From Brassica napus (Eukaryota; Streptophyta; Magnoliopsida; Brassicales; Brassicaceae), in the NCBI RefSeq assembly GCF_020379485.1, contig NC_063442.1, positions 12,673,509 through 12,737,508 on the forward strand: a DNA stretch of 64,000 nt, given 5' to 3'. The notes beneath the pieces are model-generated. The model had not been told where the DNA came from. It made no database searches and saw only the letters and a program-made list of their open reading frames with translations. How positions within the stretch are numbered: position 1 is the first letter of the stretch; every line of letters starts with the position of its first letter. Position numbers and translations under genes: made by a program. Shown here one piece after another: positions 44,899 to 56,639 of the stretch.

Positions 44899-47800
44899 GT
44901 GGCTTATCCCAATCAGGTTAATAACGCCGGTCAAAGAGGTGGAGAAAGAAGACCAATTCGGGGTCAACAAGGTCGAAACAATCGTGATGTTGTTGTTGAT
45001 AATTCTAGTTCAGAAGAAGAATCAGAAGAAGAAATAGCTGAAAGAAACCAACAAAACAATTATGATTATCGGGTAAAAGCCGATATTCCATTGTTCTATG
45101 GAACTATGGGAGTGGAGGAGTTTCTTGATTGGCAAATTGATGTTGATCGATTTTTTGATGTCATGGGCGTTCCTGAGAATAAACAAGTTAAGATGGTAGC
45201 TGTCAAACTGAAGAAGACTGCTGCAGTGTGGTGGGATAAACTCGTTGTCCAAAGGCAAAGACAAAGGAGAGGACCAGTTAGGACTTGGCGTCGAATGAAG
45301 CAATTAATGCTGGAGCGATTCTTACCGGAAGATTACGAACAAATTCTTTACAAGATGTATCTCGATTGTGTTCAAGGAAACAGAACTGTGACCGAGTACA
45401 CAGCTGAATTCTTGCGTTTCTCTGAACGCAATGAGTTAGGCGAAACAGAGAATCAGAAGGTGGCTAGGTACATCAGTGGGTTAAAGGGTTCTCTTCAGGG
45501 AAAGATGGGTTTGCAAACCGTATGGACCGTGCAGGAAGCTTCCAGTCTAGCATTAAAAGCTGAGTTAATGGAGAAGTCATCACGCGGGTTCTCAACATTT
45601 AGAAGAAACACGTCTCAGACCAATTTTGAACCAACAAGTGAGAAAGAAAAGAGTGTAGCCAATAAAGACTCCAATCCGGAAAACAAAGGAGCTAGTAGCT
45701 CTAACTCAACCCAACAGAACAAGGCACCAGCTCAGAGACAAAACAATCCTTATGCTAAGCCTTCCATTGACAAGTGTTTCCGTTGCCAAGGACATGGTCA
45801 TAAATCAAATGTCTGTCCAAGTCGGAGAACAGTTGCTATAATAGAGGAAGAAGATGAAGAGGATAAAAGGGATTTCGCTGAGAATGAAGAATATGAGGGA
45901 GCTGAATTCGCTGAAGAAGAATCTGGAGAGATGATAAACCTTGTGCTACAACGAGTCTTGTTATCATCTAAAGAAGAAGGCCAACGTAAGAATTTGTTTA
46001 GAACACATTGTTCTATTCAAAACAAGGTGTGTAATGTGATTGTGGATAATGGAAGCTCAGAGAATTTAGTTTCTCAAAAGCTGGTGGACTATCTGAAGCT
46101 ACCCACAACCCGTCATGAGAAACCGTACGGTCTTGGTTGGGTGAAGAGAGGATCACAAGTTCGAGTTAGCATGACTTGCAAAGTTCTCATATCTATAGGT
46201 AAACATTATAAGGAGGAGATCACTTGTGACGTTCTTGACATGGATGTTTGTCACATTCTTCTTGGACGACCTTGGCAGTATGATAACGATATCACATATC
46301 GAGGTCGAGACAATGTGATAATGTTTACGTGGGGCAACCATAAAATTGCCATGGCACCTGTTAAGGATTTTTGTAACACTGCGAAGGAAAAGAAGTCAAG
46401 TTTCTTGGTTATGACACATGACGACAAAGAGCTTGATGGGGATGTTCAAGAAGCAAGGTGTTTCTATCCCTTGGTTGTTAAAGGGTTGTTGAGTGCAGTA
46501 ACGGAGGAAACGTCAACCCCAAGAGAAGTGTTAGAAATTCTGGATGATTTCAAAGAGTTGATTGCGGAAGAACTTCCTAATGATCTACCTCCCACGAGAG
46601 ATATTCAGCATCATATTGACTTGATTCCAGGATCCAGTCTGCCAAATCTTCCCCATTACCGTATGAGCCCTAAGGAGAATGAGATTTTAAGGGAACAGAT
46701 TGAAGATTTGCTAAGAAAAGGATTTATTCGTGAGAGCATGAGTCCATGTGCCGTACCGGTTCTGCTAGTTCCTAAGAAAGGTAACCAGTGGCGGATGTGT
46801 GTTGATAGTAGAGCCATTAATAAGATAACCATTAAATATCGATTCCCTATACCCCGGTTGGAAGATATGCTTGATGAGTTGTCAGGTTCTAAGGTGTTTT
46901 CAAAGATAGATCTTCGAAGTGGTTATCATCAAATTCGAATCAGGCCTGGAGATGAGTGGAAAACTGCTTTTAAGAGTAAAGACGGATTATTCGAATGGAT
47001 GGTGATGCCTTTTGGGTTGTCAAATGCTCCTAGCACTTTCATGAGATTAATGAACCAGGTTCTCCGCCCGTTCATTGGTTCTTTTGTGGTGGTTTATTTT
47101 GATGACATTTTGATATACAGTAAAACAAAAGACGAGCATATGGAACATTTGAAGCAAGTTTTGCAGGTTTTACAAGAAAACCAATTGTACATCAATCTTA
47201 AAAAATGTACGTTCAGCACCAACAAGCTGTTATTTCTTGGATTTGTTATTGGTGAAGAAGGGATTCAGGTTGACCAGGAGAAAGTGAGTGCCATAAGGGA
47301 TTGGCCGGTTCCTAAGTCAGTCACTGAGATACGCAGCTTTCATGGTCTAGCTACTTTCTACAGAAGATTTGTTAGAGATTTTAGTACCATTACTGCGCCT
47401 ATCACTGAGTGTTTGAAGAAAGGGAAGTTTCATTGGGGTTCTGAACAGGAAGAGAGTTTTGCTTTAATTAAAGAGAGGCTTTGTACTGCACCAGTATTAG
47501 CCTTACCCGATTTTGACAAAGTGTTTCAAGTGGAATGTGACGCTAGTGGTGTGGGAATAGGTGCCGTCTTATCACAAGAAAAACGACCGATAGCTTTCTT
47601 TAGTGAAAAGTTAAGTGAAGCTCGCCAAAAGTGGAGCACATATGATCAAGAGTTCTATGCGGTTTTTCGAGCTCTTCGACAATGGGAGCATTACTTGGTT
47701 CAGAGAGAGTTTGTTCTATTTACAGACCACCAAGCTCTAAAGTATCTTCACAGCCAGAAAGTGATAAATAAGATGCATGCTCGTTGGGTAAGTTTTCTGC

Positions 47801-49191
47801 AAAAGTTTCCTTTCATTATTCAGCATAAGTCTGAGACTCTTAACAAGGTGGCAGACGCCTTGAGTAGAAGAGCTTCCTTACTCACTATCTTAGCACAAGA
47901 GGTTGTGGGTTTCGAGTCTTTGAAGGAGTTGTACGAATGTGATGTTGAATTCAAGGAGTTATGGGGCAAATGTAATGGGAAGCATCCTTCGGCAGATTTC
48001 CACATACGAGATGGTTATCTTTTTAAAGGAGACAGGCTGTGCATTCCTTGCTCGTCATTACGAGAAAAGTTGATTCGCGATTTGCATGGTGGCGGCCTTA
48101 GTGGTCATTTGGGAAGAGACAAGACCATTGCTAGCTTGGAGACAAGGTTTTATTGGCCACATTTAAGGAGAGATGCGGGTGCTATAGTTAAAAGGTGTTA
48201 TATCTGTCAGGTTTCTAAAGGACAATCTCAGAACACTGGACTTTATATGCCATTACCAATCCCAGAAGATATTTGGCAAGACTTGTCTATGGATTTTGTG
48301 CTAGGCTTACCTCGTACACAGCGAGGCGTCGATTCTGTGTTTGTGGTCGTTGACAGATTCTCCAAGATGTCGCATTTCATCGCCTGCAAGAAGACTGCAG
48401 ATGCCTCTAACATCGCCAAGTTATTTTTTCGGGAAGTGGTACGTCTTCATGGGGTTCCTAAGACAATAATTTCCGACAGAGATACCAAGTTTCTGAGTCA
48501 CTTCTGGATTACACTTTGGAGAATGTTTGGAACCAGCTTGAAACGGAGTTCTACAGCTCATCCACAGACTGATGGGCAAACCGAGGTGACGAATAGAACT
48601 TTGGGGAATATGATTCGAAGTGTTTGTGGAGATAAACCGAAACAATGGGATCTGGCTTTACCTCAAGTGGAGTTTGCTTACAACAGTGCCGTGCACTCAG
48701 CTACAGGGAAATCACCTTTTTCTTTGGTCTATTGTTCTATTCCGAAGCATGTGGTCGATTTGGTTAAGTTGCCTAAAGCTCCTGGAGTTAGTATCTCAGC
48801 TGAGGCTATGGCAGAGGATATTCTAGCAACTAGAGACGCTGTCCGAGCGAAGTTAGAAGCAACTGGCCAAAAGAATAAAGAAGCAGCAGACAAGCGTAGA
48901 AGACTCAAGGTTTTCAAAGAAGGAGATGAAGTGATGGTGTTTCTACGAAAAGAAAGATTCCCCGTGGGCACATATCGCAAGCTACAGCCTCGCAAATATG
49001 GTCCATTCAAGATTTTGCGGAAGTTAAATGATAATGCTTATGTGGTGGCACTTCCAGAAGACATGAACATTTCTAATACGTTCAATGTGGCTGACATCTA
49101 TGAATACCATGCTGATGGTGTTCTTTATCCAGAAGAGAACTCGGGGTCGAGTTCTTTCGAGGTGGAGGAGACTGATGTAGGAGACTCTTAG
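44899..49191 (+). CDS. Gag-pol polyprotein of the outer retrotransposon (5' end severed)
   Basis: The frame is open from 44866; 44899 is a GTG, not a true start, since the real ATG is at 35698 beyond the inner element. From 44899 it has 1430 residues without a stop: capsid-type gag (about 55-240), zinc knuckle [14 protein letters not shown] (about 293), aspartic protease ([10 protein letters not shown], about 381), RT ([11 protein letters not shown], about 732), RNase H ([14 protein letters not shown], about 878), the H2C2 zinc finger of integrase (about 1055-1105) and its D-D-E core (MDFVLGLP about 1130, ISDRDTKF about 1191, [10 protein letters not shown] about 1223). The C-terminus ([13 protein letters not shown] …) has no clear chromodomain. 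The stop codon at 49189-49191 is inside the 3' LTR. Translation from the native start is blocked by the insertion. Confidence 0.93.
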   Translation: MAYPNQVNNAGQRGGERRPIRGQQGRNNRDVVVDNSSSEEESEEEIAERNQQNNYDYRVKADIPLFYGTMGVEEFLDWQIDVDRFFDVMGVPENKQVKMVAVKLKKTAAVWWDKLVVQRQRQRRGPVRTWRRMKQLMLERFLPEDYEQILYKMYLDCVQGNRTVTEYTAEFLRFSERNELGETENQKVARYISGLKGSLQGKMGLQTVWTVQEASSLALKAELMEKSSRGFSTFRRNTSQTNFEPTSEKEKSVANKDSNPENKGASSSNSTQQNKAPAQRQNNPYAKPSIDKCFRCQGHGHKSNVCPSRRTVAIIEEEDEEDKRDFAENEEYEGAEFAEEESGEMINLVLQRVLLSSKEEGQRKNLFRTHCSIQNKVCNVIVDNGSSENLVSQKLVDYLKLPTTRHEKPYGLGWVKRGSQVRVSMTCKVLISIGKHYKEEITCDVLDMDVCHILLGRPWQYDNDITYRGRDNVIMFTWGNHKIAMAPVKDFCNTAKEKKSSFLVMTHDDKELDGDVQEARCFYPLVVKGLLSAVTEETSTPREVLEILDDFKELIAEELPNDLPPTRDIQHHIDLIPGSSLPNLPHYRMSPKENEILREQIEDLLRKGFIRESMSPCAVPVLLVPKKGNQWRMCVDSRAINKITIKYRFPIPRLEDMLDELSGSKVFSKIDLRSGYHQIRIRPGDEWKTAFKSKDGLFEWMVMPFGLSNAPSTFMRLMNQVLRPFIGSFVVVYFDDILIYSKTKDEHMEHLKQVLQVLQENQLYINLKKCTFSTNKLLFLGFVIGEEGIQVDQEKVSAIRDWPVPKSVTEIRSFHGLATFYRRFVRDFSTITAPITECLKKGKFHWGSEQEESFALIKERLCTAPVLALPDFDKVFQVECDASGVGIGAVLSQEKRPIAFFSEKLSEARQKWSTYDQEFYAVFRALRQWEHYLVQREFVLFTDHQALKYLHSQKVINKMHARWVSFLQKFPFIIQHKSETLNKVADALSRRASLLTILAQEVVGFESLKELYECDVEFKELWGKCNGKHPSADFHIRDGYLFKGDRLCIPCSSLREKLIRDLHGGGLSGHLGRDKTIASLETRFYWPHLRRDAGAIVKRCYICQVSKGQSQNTGLYMPLPIPEDIWQDLSMDFVLGLPRTQRGVDSVFVVVDRFSKMSHFIACKKTADASNIAKLFFREVVRLHGVPKTIISDRDTKFLSHFWITLWRMFGTSLKRSSTAHPQTDGQTEVTNRTLGNMIRSVCGDKPKQWDLALPQVEFAYNSAVHSATGKSPFSLVYCSIPKHVVDLVKLPKAPGVSISAEAMAEDILATRDAVRAKLEATGQKNKEAADKRRRLKVFKEGDEVMVFLRKERFPVGTYRKLQPRKYGPFKILRKLNDNAYVVALPEDMNISNTFNVADIYEYHADGVLYPEENSGSSSFEVEETDVGDS

Positions 49192-49461
49192 ATTTACATA
49201 ACCTAATCTAGAAGTTTTCCTTTTATTTCATGTTTTCTTTTTCTTATAGGGATTTACCTTTTTATGTTTTAGGCTCTCTCTATATAAGAGAGTTTTAGGT
49301 ATTCTGTTTTGGACATTCATATCTTTTCTTATCAATAGAGGTTTTCAAGCTTTTATCTTTTCTGGTGGATTCCAGAGCTTAATATTCGAATTCTTGCTTG
49401 AGAGCTTGATTTTGATCTAAGGGTTAGTGTTTGCTAACCTTAGTGATTTCCGACTGCGTCA
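49173..49461 (+). repeat. Outer element 3' LTR
   Basis: 289 bp ending GACTGCGTCA; TATA box at 49281-49287. The first 19 bases also encode the end of the polyprotein. Confidence 0.95.
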
Positions 49462-49466
49462 CAATT

Positions 49467-49773
49467 CGACCTAGATTCGGACCCAACCGAACTGAGAAAT
49501 GCCGTGCACGTTTGCGTTTAGCTTGGTGTATCCTCTTATTCATACTCCTTATGGTATGCACTTATGAACTCATACATAAGTTCTTTCTTTACATACTTTA
49601 GAAAAATCTTTCAAATATCTAATATAGAAAAATCATACGAATTTTAGTCTGGTAAACTCATGTTCACTTTTCAACATTTTGAATTTTCATTTCTCATACA
49701 CTTTACTTTTTATTCTTTCGTTTGAATTGTATGTAAAATTAATATTTAAGTAATATCATTTTACATCAAATGC
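49467..49773. other. Intergenic DNA
   Basis: Nothing recognised between the LTR nest and the SINE-like element. Confidence 0.5.
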
Positions 49774-49781
49774 ATCATGAC

Positions 49782-49990
49782 ACTTTTTTTTTATAACCTG
49801 AGAGTATTCGGCAGGCCGAGATCCAACTGACTAGTTTTTTGGGGGCCTGACCACCGACGCCAATCAGACCCGGTTATTCGCAAGGGGTTTAGATATTTAT
49901 GTCGTTTGGCCACATAGATGGGTAAACCGAGTTGGCTGAGTTCTGATCCCTTAGAGACACTGAAATGCCATGCGACCACCCGACCACACT
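49782..49990 (-). mobile_element. SINE-like insertion
   Basis: ATCATGAC is repeated at both sides (49774-49781 and 49991-49998) and a T9 tract (49784-49792) is the minus-strand A-tail. At the minus-strand 5' end TGGTCGCATGG resembles a box A and GGGATCAGAACTC a degenerate box B. Body of about 200 bp, non-coding. The 8-bp duplication is short for a SINE, so the family is not certain. Confidence 0.55.
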
Positions 49991-49998
49991 ATCATGAC

Positions 49999-50656
49999 TT
50001 TGTGGGTAGAATTACTTTGAGAGTTTTTAAAATAGAGAACGTAACTTGGAACTTAATTTATTTATTTTGTTGTGAACCACTGGACAAAGCTTTCCTCGTA
50101 TTTACTGTCACCCATGGCTGGGATCGACTGTAAATGATCTCTTAGTTAATTTGCGTTGCTTTGGATAATATGACTAGTCGTGGATGGCTTGGTCGGTGCC
50201 ATGCCGATGCATGTTTCTTTTTCCTAATGATGTAGAGAGTGAGGGGGCATGACTATCACATAGAGCTTCTTACTTGTTTATTAATGCGATACTTTAAAAA
50301 ACACGCAAGTCAATATGCAGCGGTTGATTAGTATTAATGTCTTCACGGATTCACCATTTTCAATAATTTCAAGCATTAAATATTTTCTCAAGGTCATCAT
50401 GAGTGGTGATTAACACATAGAGCTTTTAAACCATGATTACTAAGAAGATTATATGCACGAACTGAATGTTCTGATACCAATTTTAGAGTTTTACATGGGA
50501 GCATGTAAACTGAACACAAATATTACCCTAATTTAGTGATCAATATGAGTTTGTGTGACTGAAATTGAATACACGAATCGGGCAGAATCCACAGACGAAA
50601 ATCTACCACTTATTACCATCACACGTCCTTTGGTTGATCCTTCAAAACTTTCTCTC
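49999..50656. other. Intergenic DNA
   Basis: No gene, RNA or bounded repeat could be supported. Confidence 0.5.
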
Positions 50657-50664
50657 TACAAGGT

Positions 50665-50979
50665 CAGGGCCGGCTAATATGGAGGTACAAGCGGTGCGAA
50701 GCTCCGGGTTCTAACCTGTGTTCCTCTGTAATTTGATAGTTAAGGGCTCATTTTTTTTATATATACATATTTTTATATAGAAAATTTTATATATTCATTA
50801 AATTTGGTTTAAAAGGGGTCCTAAAATATTTTGCATGTATATAATTTGTTTTTATCAAAATTTTTTATAACATGCTAATGATAAAAAATTCTAAACTAAA
50901 TTTAAATTTTAAATAAACATGAACATTAAAAACCTAATATTTTTTTGCCTATGGATTCAAAAAAATGTTGAGCCGGCCT
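50665..50979. mobile_element. hAT-like MITE with GGGCCGGC ends
   Basis: It starts CAGGGCCGGCTAATATGG and ends TTGAGCCGGCCT; the inverted ends share the GCCGGC core. The flanks TACAAGGT (50657-50664) and AACAAGGT (50980-50987) match at 7 of 8 bases, the hAT target size. Non-coding, 315 bp, about 400 bases upstream of the next gene's start codon. Confidence 0.68.
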
Positions 50980-51388
50980 AACAAGGTTTTTACTCTCTCA
51001 AAAGTTTTCTAGAATAATATCATTCTAACAATATTCGCTTTAAGAATAACAACACTATTCATTAAAAAAAAAGATAATACTACTATATTTTTCAACATAT
51101 TTAAATTTCATTGGGATTATTTGCTAGTTCATGTAATATATTAGTTAGTTCTGATGGGCAGAATGAGTAAAATTTTCAGTACATAAAAGGCAAAGGTATA
51201 TTAGAGCACTCATGATTTATATAATAAGAAGAAAAACAAAATGGTGCAACCCACGTCCTATTCAGGAAAGGTGGTTTTGTTTATTACTCTCACCAAAACA
51301 TGAACTCCATTACAACCCACAATCAAAACCCCTCTTTATTAAATCACAATCAACAATCACTTTTTCATCCACATCCAAAACAGAAGAA

Positions 51389-54300
51389 ATGGTGTTGGGT
51401 CTTCGAACAAAGAGCCGTAGAGACAATGGAGTTTTCGTTGAGTATCTAATCTCAATCAAGGAGCTAAAGCCATGGCCAACGAGCCAAGTCCCTGTACAAT
51501 GCGTCCTCCTAAAATGGCAGAACGGCGAAAACAGCTCAGGCTCATTTATCGCGGTCGTGGGCAAAGACACGATCATGTTCAACGAGTCCTTTAGGCTAAC
51601 CTTAACGCTAGAACCCAAAGGTGTGGATGACAAGAAATTCCATAAGAATCTTCTTGAACTTCATGTCTACGACGCCAAGAAGAAAGACAAGGGCGTCAAG
51701 AACAAGCTTCTTGGCTCGGCCGTGGTCAACCTCGCTGATTACGGCGTGTTGACCAACTCCGTTCCCGTGGGAGCTCCGTTTACTTTCAAGAAAAGCTCGA
51801 GGAACGATGCGAACTCTGAGATTTACCTAACCATTGAGCCGGCCGGAGATGATGATGGTTACAGGAGTAGCAGTTCATCGCAGCCGAAAATGAGAGGATC
51901 TGTTGATAAAGAAGGTAGTGAGTTTAGTTTGGCGTCGTTGACGGATGACGACGATGATTCTTCGTCGCAGTGTTCGTCTTCACGGAGGGTTTCTTTCTCA
52001 GCTACTTGTGATGCTAATCCCATGGTACACATTTCATAATTTTTTTTATTTCTAGTTTTTAATCTTTGGATTAGTAACATTGTGTTTCGAATTGGATCTG
52101 AGGTACGCACGTCTATGCTCTAGATTCTTTGTATTTTTATGATTTTGGTTACAAAATTTATGTTTTAATAAGAGAGATATTCTACTTATCAAATACCGAT
52201 GGCAAAATCACAAGTAGTTTGAACCACATGTTTTTTATTTAAAATGACAGTACATGTTTTTAAAAACACAAATATCATATCTAATTGATATATAGTATAT
52301 CTTGTTTATTAAAATTAAAAGCACACGCAAAAAAAAAACACACACACTTCACTTATCTAGCAAATCTTTTTTTTGTAACTGAAGTCTAGCAAATATCTCT
52401 AGTATGTAATGTTTTGACCTCCCCTGTTTTTACTAGGATAACTAGAAATATTTTAAATTTAGGTTTAGGCTTTTAGCAAAACAAGATTTGATGATTTGTA
52501 ACATTTACACCAATTTTTTTTTTTTGTTGTTGATGATTTGTTTAATTATTGGTATGAGTTATTTGTTTTTATTTGTTTTTTCTCTGTTCTCTGAACCTTT
52601 TTTTTTTTTTTTGTTAAAGATCACTATTGTATAGCAAATATTTCACTTTATGATTGTGATAGGGCTATCAAGATCTGATTTTTAAAAATAATATATGTGG
52701 TATAAGTACAATAGTAGTGTTTCGTTGGTGCATTCCTGAAGAAGCAAGACTAAATATTTATGAACTGTTGAATAAAAGCAGAACGCAGAGGCGGAGATGA
52801 ACAAAGATGAGAAGAAAGGTTGGAAACATGTAACGCTTAAGCACAGTAACAACGAGGCAGCACTAGTCTCCGAGATCGAGAATCTACTGAGAGAAGAAGA
52901 AAGAAAGAGACATAGCAGTGAGTTAGTGGCTGTGACCGCAGAGAGTGACCAAAAACACAAGAATGATACAATTGCCTCAAAGCTCAAGAAACAGTTCTCT
53001 GAGATCAAATCCCTTCCCTCTCCGTTACCTCCAGACGCAGCGAGGAAACAGATGAGACTTCGGACAAACACTCTTGCCTTAGGAAGAAAGACTCTAGGAA
53101 TGGAAGGTGTGCCAAGACTTAAACAGCTTAAGTCTATTCAGGTGCATTTTGACGGAACCGGTACAAATACGACCAATGATGATAATCCGAAAAAGGTGAG
53201 TGGAGTGAGCAACAAGTTAGGTTTGATAACTCCGCAAGAGTCTAGAACAGAGACGCTTGAAGATGAGCTGAAAGAAGCAGCAGCTCTTGAAGCCGCTGTT
53301 TACTCTGTGGTCGCTGAGCATAGTAGCTCCATGAGCAAGGTTCATGCTCCAGCTCGCCGTCTTGCTAGGTTTTATCTTCATGCTTGTAAAGGAAATGGCG
53401 GCTCAGATCATTCTAAGCGAGCATGTGCAGCTAGAGCCGCGGTTTCTGGTTTGATATTAGTTTCTAAAGCATGTGGAAATGATATTCCAAGGTACATACG
53501 TAACCATTTCTATTCAGATTTTGTTCTACTCCATAATATATATTGATGGTTAGTGGTTACCGTTGGAACCCAAATTTATAAGCCTTTGGGCTTAGTAAAA
53601 TTTTTTGTAATGTGAATCAGGATTTTCGCGATCTTACATTTTGGAATATGATTCTAATGTTGTATGTTTCTATAAATATATATACACAGGTTAACATTTT
53701 GGCTATCAAATTCGATTGTGCTTAGAGCAACTTTAAGCCGAGGTATAGAGAAACTGAACCTGGTCTCTATTAAACCTGGTTCAGACGAATGGGAAGATCC
53801 TCGAGGTTTTCTTGCGGCTTTGGAGAAGTTTGAGTCTTGGATATTCTCTCGAGTTGTTAAGTCAGTATGGTGGCAGGTAATAAAAAAGACCGAAAGTTTC
53901 AAAATATTTGTTTCGAAGAGTTATTTCATCAAACCTTTGATCTGAAATGATCATCACATTGCAGAGTATGACTCCGTATATGCAATCTGCACCGGTTAAA
54001 GGATCGATGTCGAGGAAAGTTTCGGGGAAAAGACGGTTAGGTCATAAGAATCAGGGACTCTATGCTATAGAGCTATGGAAAAGTGCTTTTAAAGCTGCTT
54101 GTGAAAGACTTTGCCCACTTAGAGGTTCGAGACAAGAGTGTGGTTGTCTACCTATGCTTGCTAAATTGGTATGAGATATTAAGCATTTTAGTTTTTTTTT
54201 TTGGTTATTAGGTTAAAATCAGATTGACCAGTTTCTTGTTATAGATGCTAAACTTGCTTCTGAAAATCAGGTTATGGAACAGTTAATCAGTAGACTTGAT

Positions 54301-55306
54301 GTAGCAATGTTCAACGCGATACTTCGTGAGTCAGCAAGTGAAATGCCGACAGATCCTGTCTCTGATCCGATCAGTGACATAAATGTTCTTCCAATTCCAG
54401 CAGGAAAAGCAAGTTTTGGGGCAGGCGCAGAACTAAAAAATGCGGTAACTTAGTTAGGCTCCACATGAACATTATGTTCATATTGCTTTTTGGTATGTAA
54501 TGTTTTATTTGCCTTTGCAGATTGGAACTTGGTCTAGATGGCTTGAGGATCAATTCGAGCAAAAGGAAGACAAACGTGATAGCAATAATAAGGAGAAGCC
54601 AGAAACAGAAAATTTCAGATTGTTCCATCTACTTAACTCGTTAGGCGATCTTATGATGCTTCCATTCAAAATGCTGGCAGACAAAGCAACAAGAAGAGAG
54701 GTAATTACACTACTTACAACTCATTTCCTCTTATTCCGAAAAACAGTTTTTGACTAATTCTTTACTTCTTGTTCCTGTCTGAAAGGTTTGTCCAACATTT
54801 GGTCCACCAATTATCAAAAGAGTTCTACGAAACTTTGTCCCAGATGAGTTTAACCCGCACAGAATCCCTAGAAGGCTATTCGACGTTCTGAACTCCGAGG
54901 TTAGAATAAAAACCGTCTTCACACTACAATAGTCAGTGTGTGTGTCTATTCTTGACAAACCCTTTTGTCTGAAACTCAGGGTTTGACCGAAGAAGATAAT
55001 GGATGCATTATAGTCTTCCCGTGTGCAGCATCACCCACAGTATACTTAATGCCCTCTACAGATTCCATAAAACGCTTTATAGGAGAGCTGAACAACCCAT
55101 CTTTATCAGAAGTAGGGTCATCGGTATATAAGAAACAATACACGAGTGACGATGAGCTAGACGACTTAGATACATCCATTAACTCTATAATCTCTGCTCC
55201 TGGAACAACCAGTTCATCAGAGTGGATGCCAAAAGGATACGGACGCAAAAAGACCGTCAGATATCAGCTCCTTAGAGAAATATGGAAGGAAGATGGATTA
55301 CAATGA
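51389..55306 (+). CDS. NT-C2 (EEIG1/EHBP1 N-terminal) domain protein, eight exons
   Basis: Join of 51389-52024, 52782-53491, 53690-53876, 53965-54168, 54271-54444, 54521-54700, 54786-54899 and 54980-55306 gives 843 residues; all junctions are GT-AG and in frame. Residues 1-155 are an NT-C2 domain (MVLGLRTKSRRDNGVFVEYL … LLGSAVVNLADYGVL … EIYLTIEP), a C2-like fold that binds membranes or cytoskeleton-linked partners. An acidic/Ser-rich linker (about 160-210) and a charged helical segment (ALVSEIENLLREEERK) follow. The conserved C-terminal region (about 370-843; ARRLARFYLHACKGNG, RLTFWLSNSIVLRA, EDPRGFLAALEKFESW, FNPHRIPRRLFDVLNSE) is shared by plant family members and is related to DIL-type domains. 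Start: the ATG at 51389 directly precedes the conserved MVLGLR. Function is inferred only; the likely Arabidopsis counterpart is At5g43230 (from memory). Confidence 0.9.
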
Positions 55307-55629
55307 CTCTTCTCCTTTTTTTGTCTTGGCTATATATGTTATGATGAAAACAATTCTTAAGTTTCGTGGTGAAGAAACAAGTTGCTGTCAACTCTTTTCT
55401 TGATATCCTAAACGATTAGCCTAAAGAAGCTAACCTTTTCAATCTTTATATCACAACACAAAAACACAATCAAGAAAGCTATATATTATTTCTTCTTAAC
55501 TATTTAAATTTATTCATCACAAATAAAAGTAATTCCTATTTCTCTTTGTGTGAAACAAAAGTACATATAATCAACTTACAATACAGAGATAGAGAGAAGG
55601 GAAGAGAAGCAATTTACAAATCTTTGGAA

Positions 55630-55926
55630 TTAGAAAGGGCGACTCGGTGGCCGAACCGTGATCTGAACCGGTAAAGGTGTACCGGTTCCAGTACCACCGC
55701 AGTTGCTACAAGCCGCACGACCAGAACCGGAACACCTACGACATCCAATATCTCCATCAGACCATCGAGAGCAGAAGCACGTGACTCGTCCCGTACCGTT
55801 GCAGGTCGGACAACGAGGGAACGGACCACCGGCCATAGGCTTTTGGTCGAGAACCGATTTGACCAAAACCGCGCCGGCTAAGACGCTAAGACCTGTGGCA
55901 AGCTGGGTGATGGCGATCGGACCCAT
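55630..55926 (-). CDS. Small DnaJ-type zinc-finger (CxxCxGxG) protein
   Basis: 98 residues, single exon, convergent with the NT-C2 gene (stop codons 323 bases apart). The N-terminus MGPIAITQLATGLSVLAGAV is hydrophobic and may be a membrane anchor or targeting signal. It is followed by four Cys-pair modules: CPTCNGTG, CFC, CRRCSGSG and CSNCGGTG, the zinc-binding repeats of DnaJ type I chaperones without a J domain. Related small plastid proteins (the BSD2 group) help protein folding, but this one lacks a clear long transit peptide. I started at the MGPIAI methionine because the upstream in-frame part is low-complexity and reads like 5' UTR. From memory it matches At5g43260, a DnaJ-related protein. 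Confidence 0.87.
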   Translation of the reverse strand: MGPIAITQLATGLSVLAGAVLVKSVLDQKPMAGGPFPRCPTCNGTGRVTCFCSRWSDGDIGCRRCSGSGRAACSNCGGTGTGTPLPVQITVRPPSRPF

Positions 55927-56639
55927 TGTGTTGAGAAGAGAGAGAAAAAAGGTTGCGAATTTTGGGGATAACGCAAAGGTAGAATCGTGGAGAGATTGAA
56001 CAAGAGAGACCGTCCAACGAAAGGAAAGATTTTTTTTTTCCTTTTCGTTTTCAGACAAAAATGTGGTCTTTAATTTTGTATTTATTTAAGAGAAAATGTT
56101 CATTTTAATTCTCAAAAGTGATAGTTAGGCGGTGTCCAGCCGGGGTTGGTTTCGGGTCGATTCGGTTTTCCAAGCACAGATTAAAGTGTATTCAACTTTA
56201 AAAAAAATAAAAAATTTGTATTAAAAGGACAAATCCACGATTATTCATAGATTTTACAAACTCATTGAAAATCTATTGTTACTAAATTTGACATTTTATA
56301 AAGTTCTTTGAAATCTACTGTTATTAAAAATATTTTAAATTGTAGAGTTTACAAGTGATTTTAGAGTGTTTGAATTGAATTTCTTAGTTAAAAAATCAAA
56401 ACTTAAATTTCATGATTTTAGGTGATATTCTATAGCAGTTTAACAAAAATTATTTTAAACTCTGCAATTCATTAAAATCATCTAAAACCTCATTAAACTC
56501 AAATTATTTCAAATTTTAGATTGAACATGCCCCTAAAGTTAAATTCAGATATATTATAGAAGTTTCTGTTTTAGTTTTGGTTTATTCGAATTATTAAATT
56601 ATGTGAAAAACAGAAAACCTTTTGCATCTATAACACTTT
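55927..56639. other. AT-rich intergenic DNA and upstream region of the DnaJ-type gene
   Basis: The first 100-150 bases (to about 56060) are likely 5' UTR and promoter of the minus-strand gene. The rest is A/T-rich, with a short GC-rich piece at 56130-56170 (CCAGCCGGGGTTGG) like a MITE end. Confidence 0.45.

Larger units (their letters stand above)
35358..49461 (+). mobile_element. Outer Ty3/gypsy LTR retrotransposon (chromovirus-like)
   Basis: Two 289-bp LTRs (35358-35646, 49173-49461) start TG, end CA and are flanked by the 5-bp duplication CAATT (35353-35357 and 49462-49466). The primer-binding site TGGTATCAGAGC (35649-35660), complementary to initiator Met-tRNA, follows the left LTR. A purine-rich tract (GAGGTGGAGGAGAC) precedes the right LTR. 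Domain order gag, protease, RT, RNase H, integrase makes it Ty3/gypsy. It is interrupted by a 9,055-bp element at 35807-44861; without that and the extra TSD it is about 5.0 kb. The short LTRs, Met-tRNA primer and lack of an obvious chromodomain suggest the CRM or Reina lineage, which I cannot settle. Confidence 0.95.

Noticed and set aside
44899..44901. Start codon for the 1430-residue gag-pol frame
   Set aside because: The codon is GTG in the middle of conserved gag sequence (NNQVVAYP); the genuine ATG is at 35698 on the other side of the inner element.
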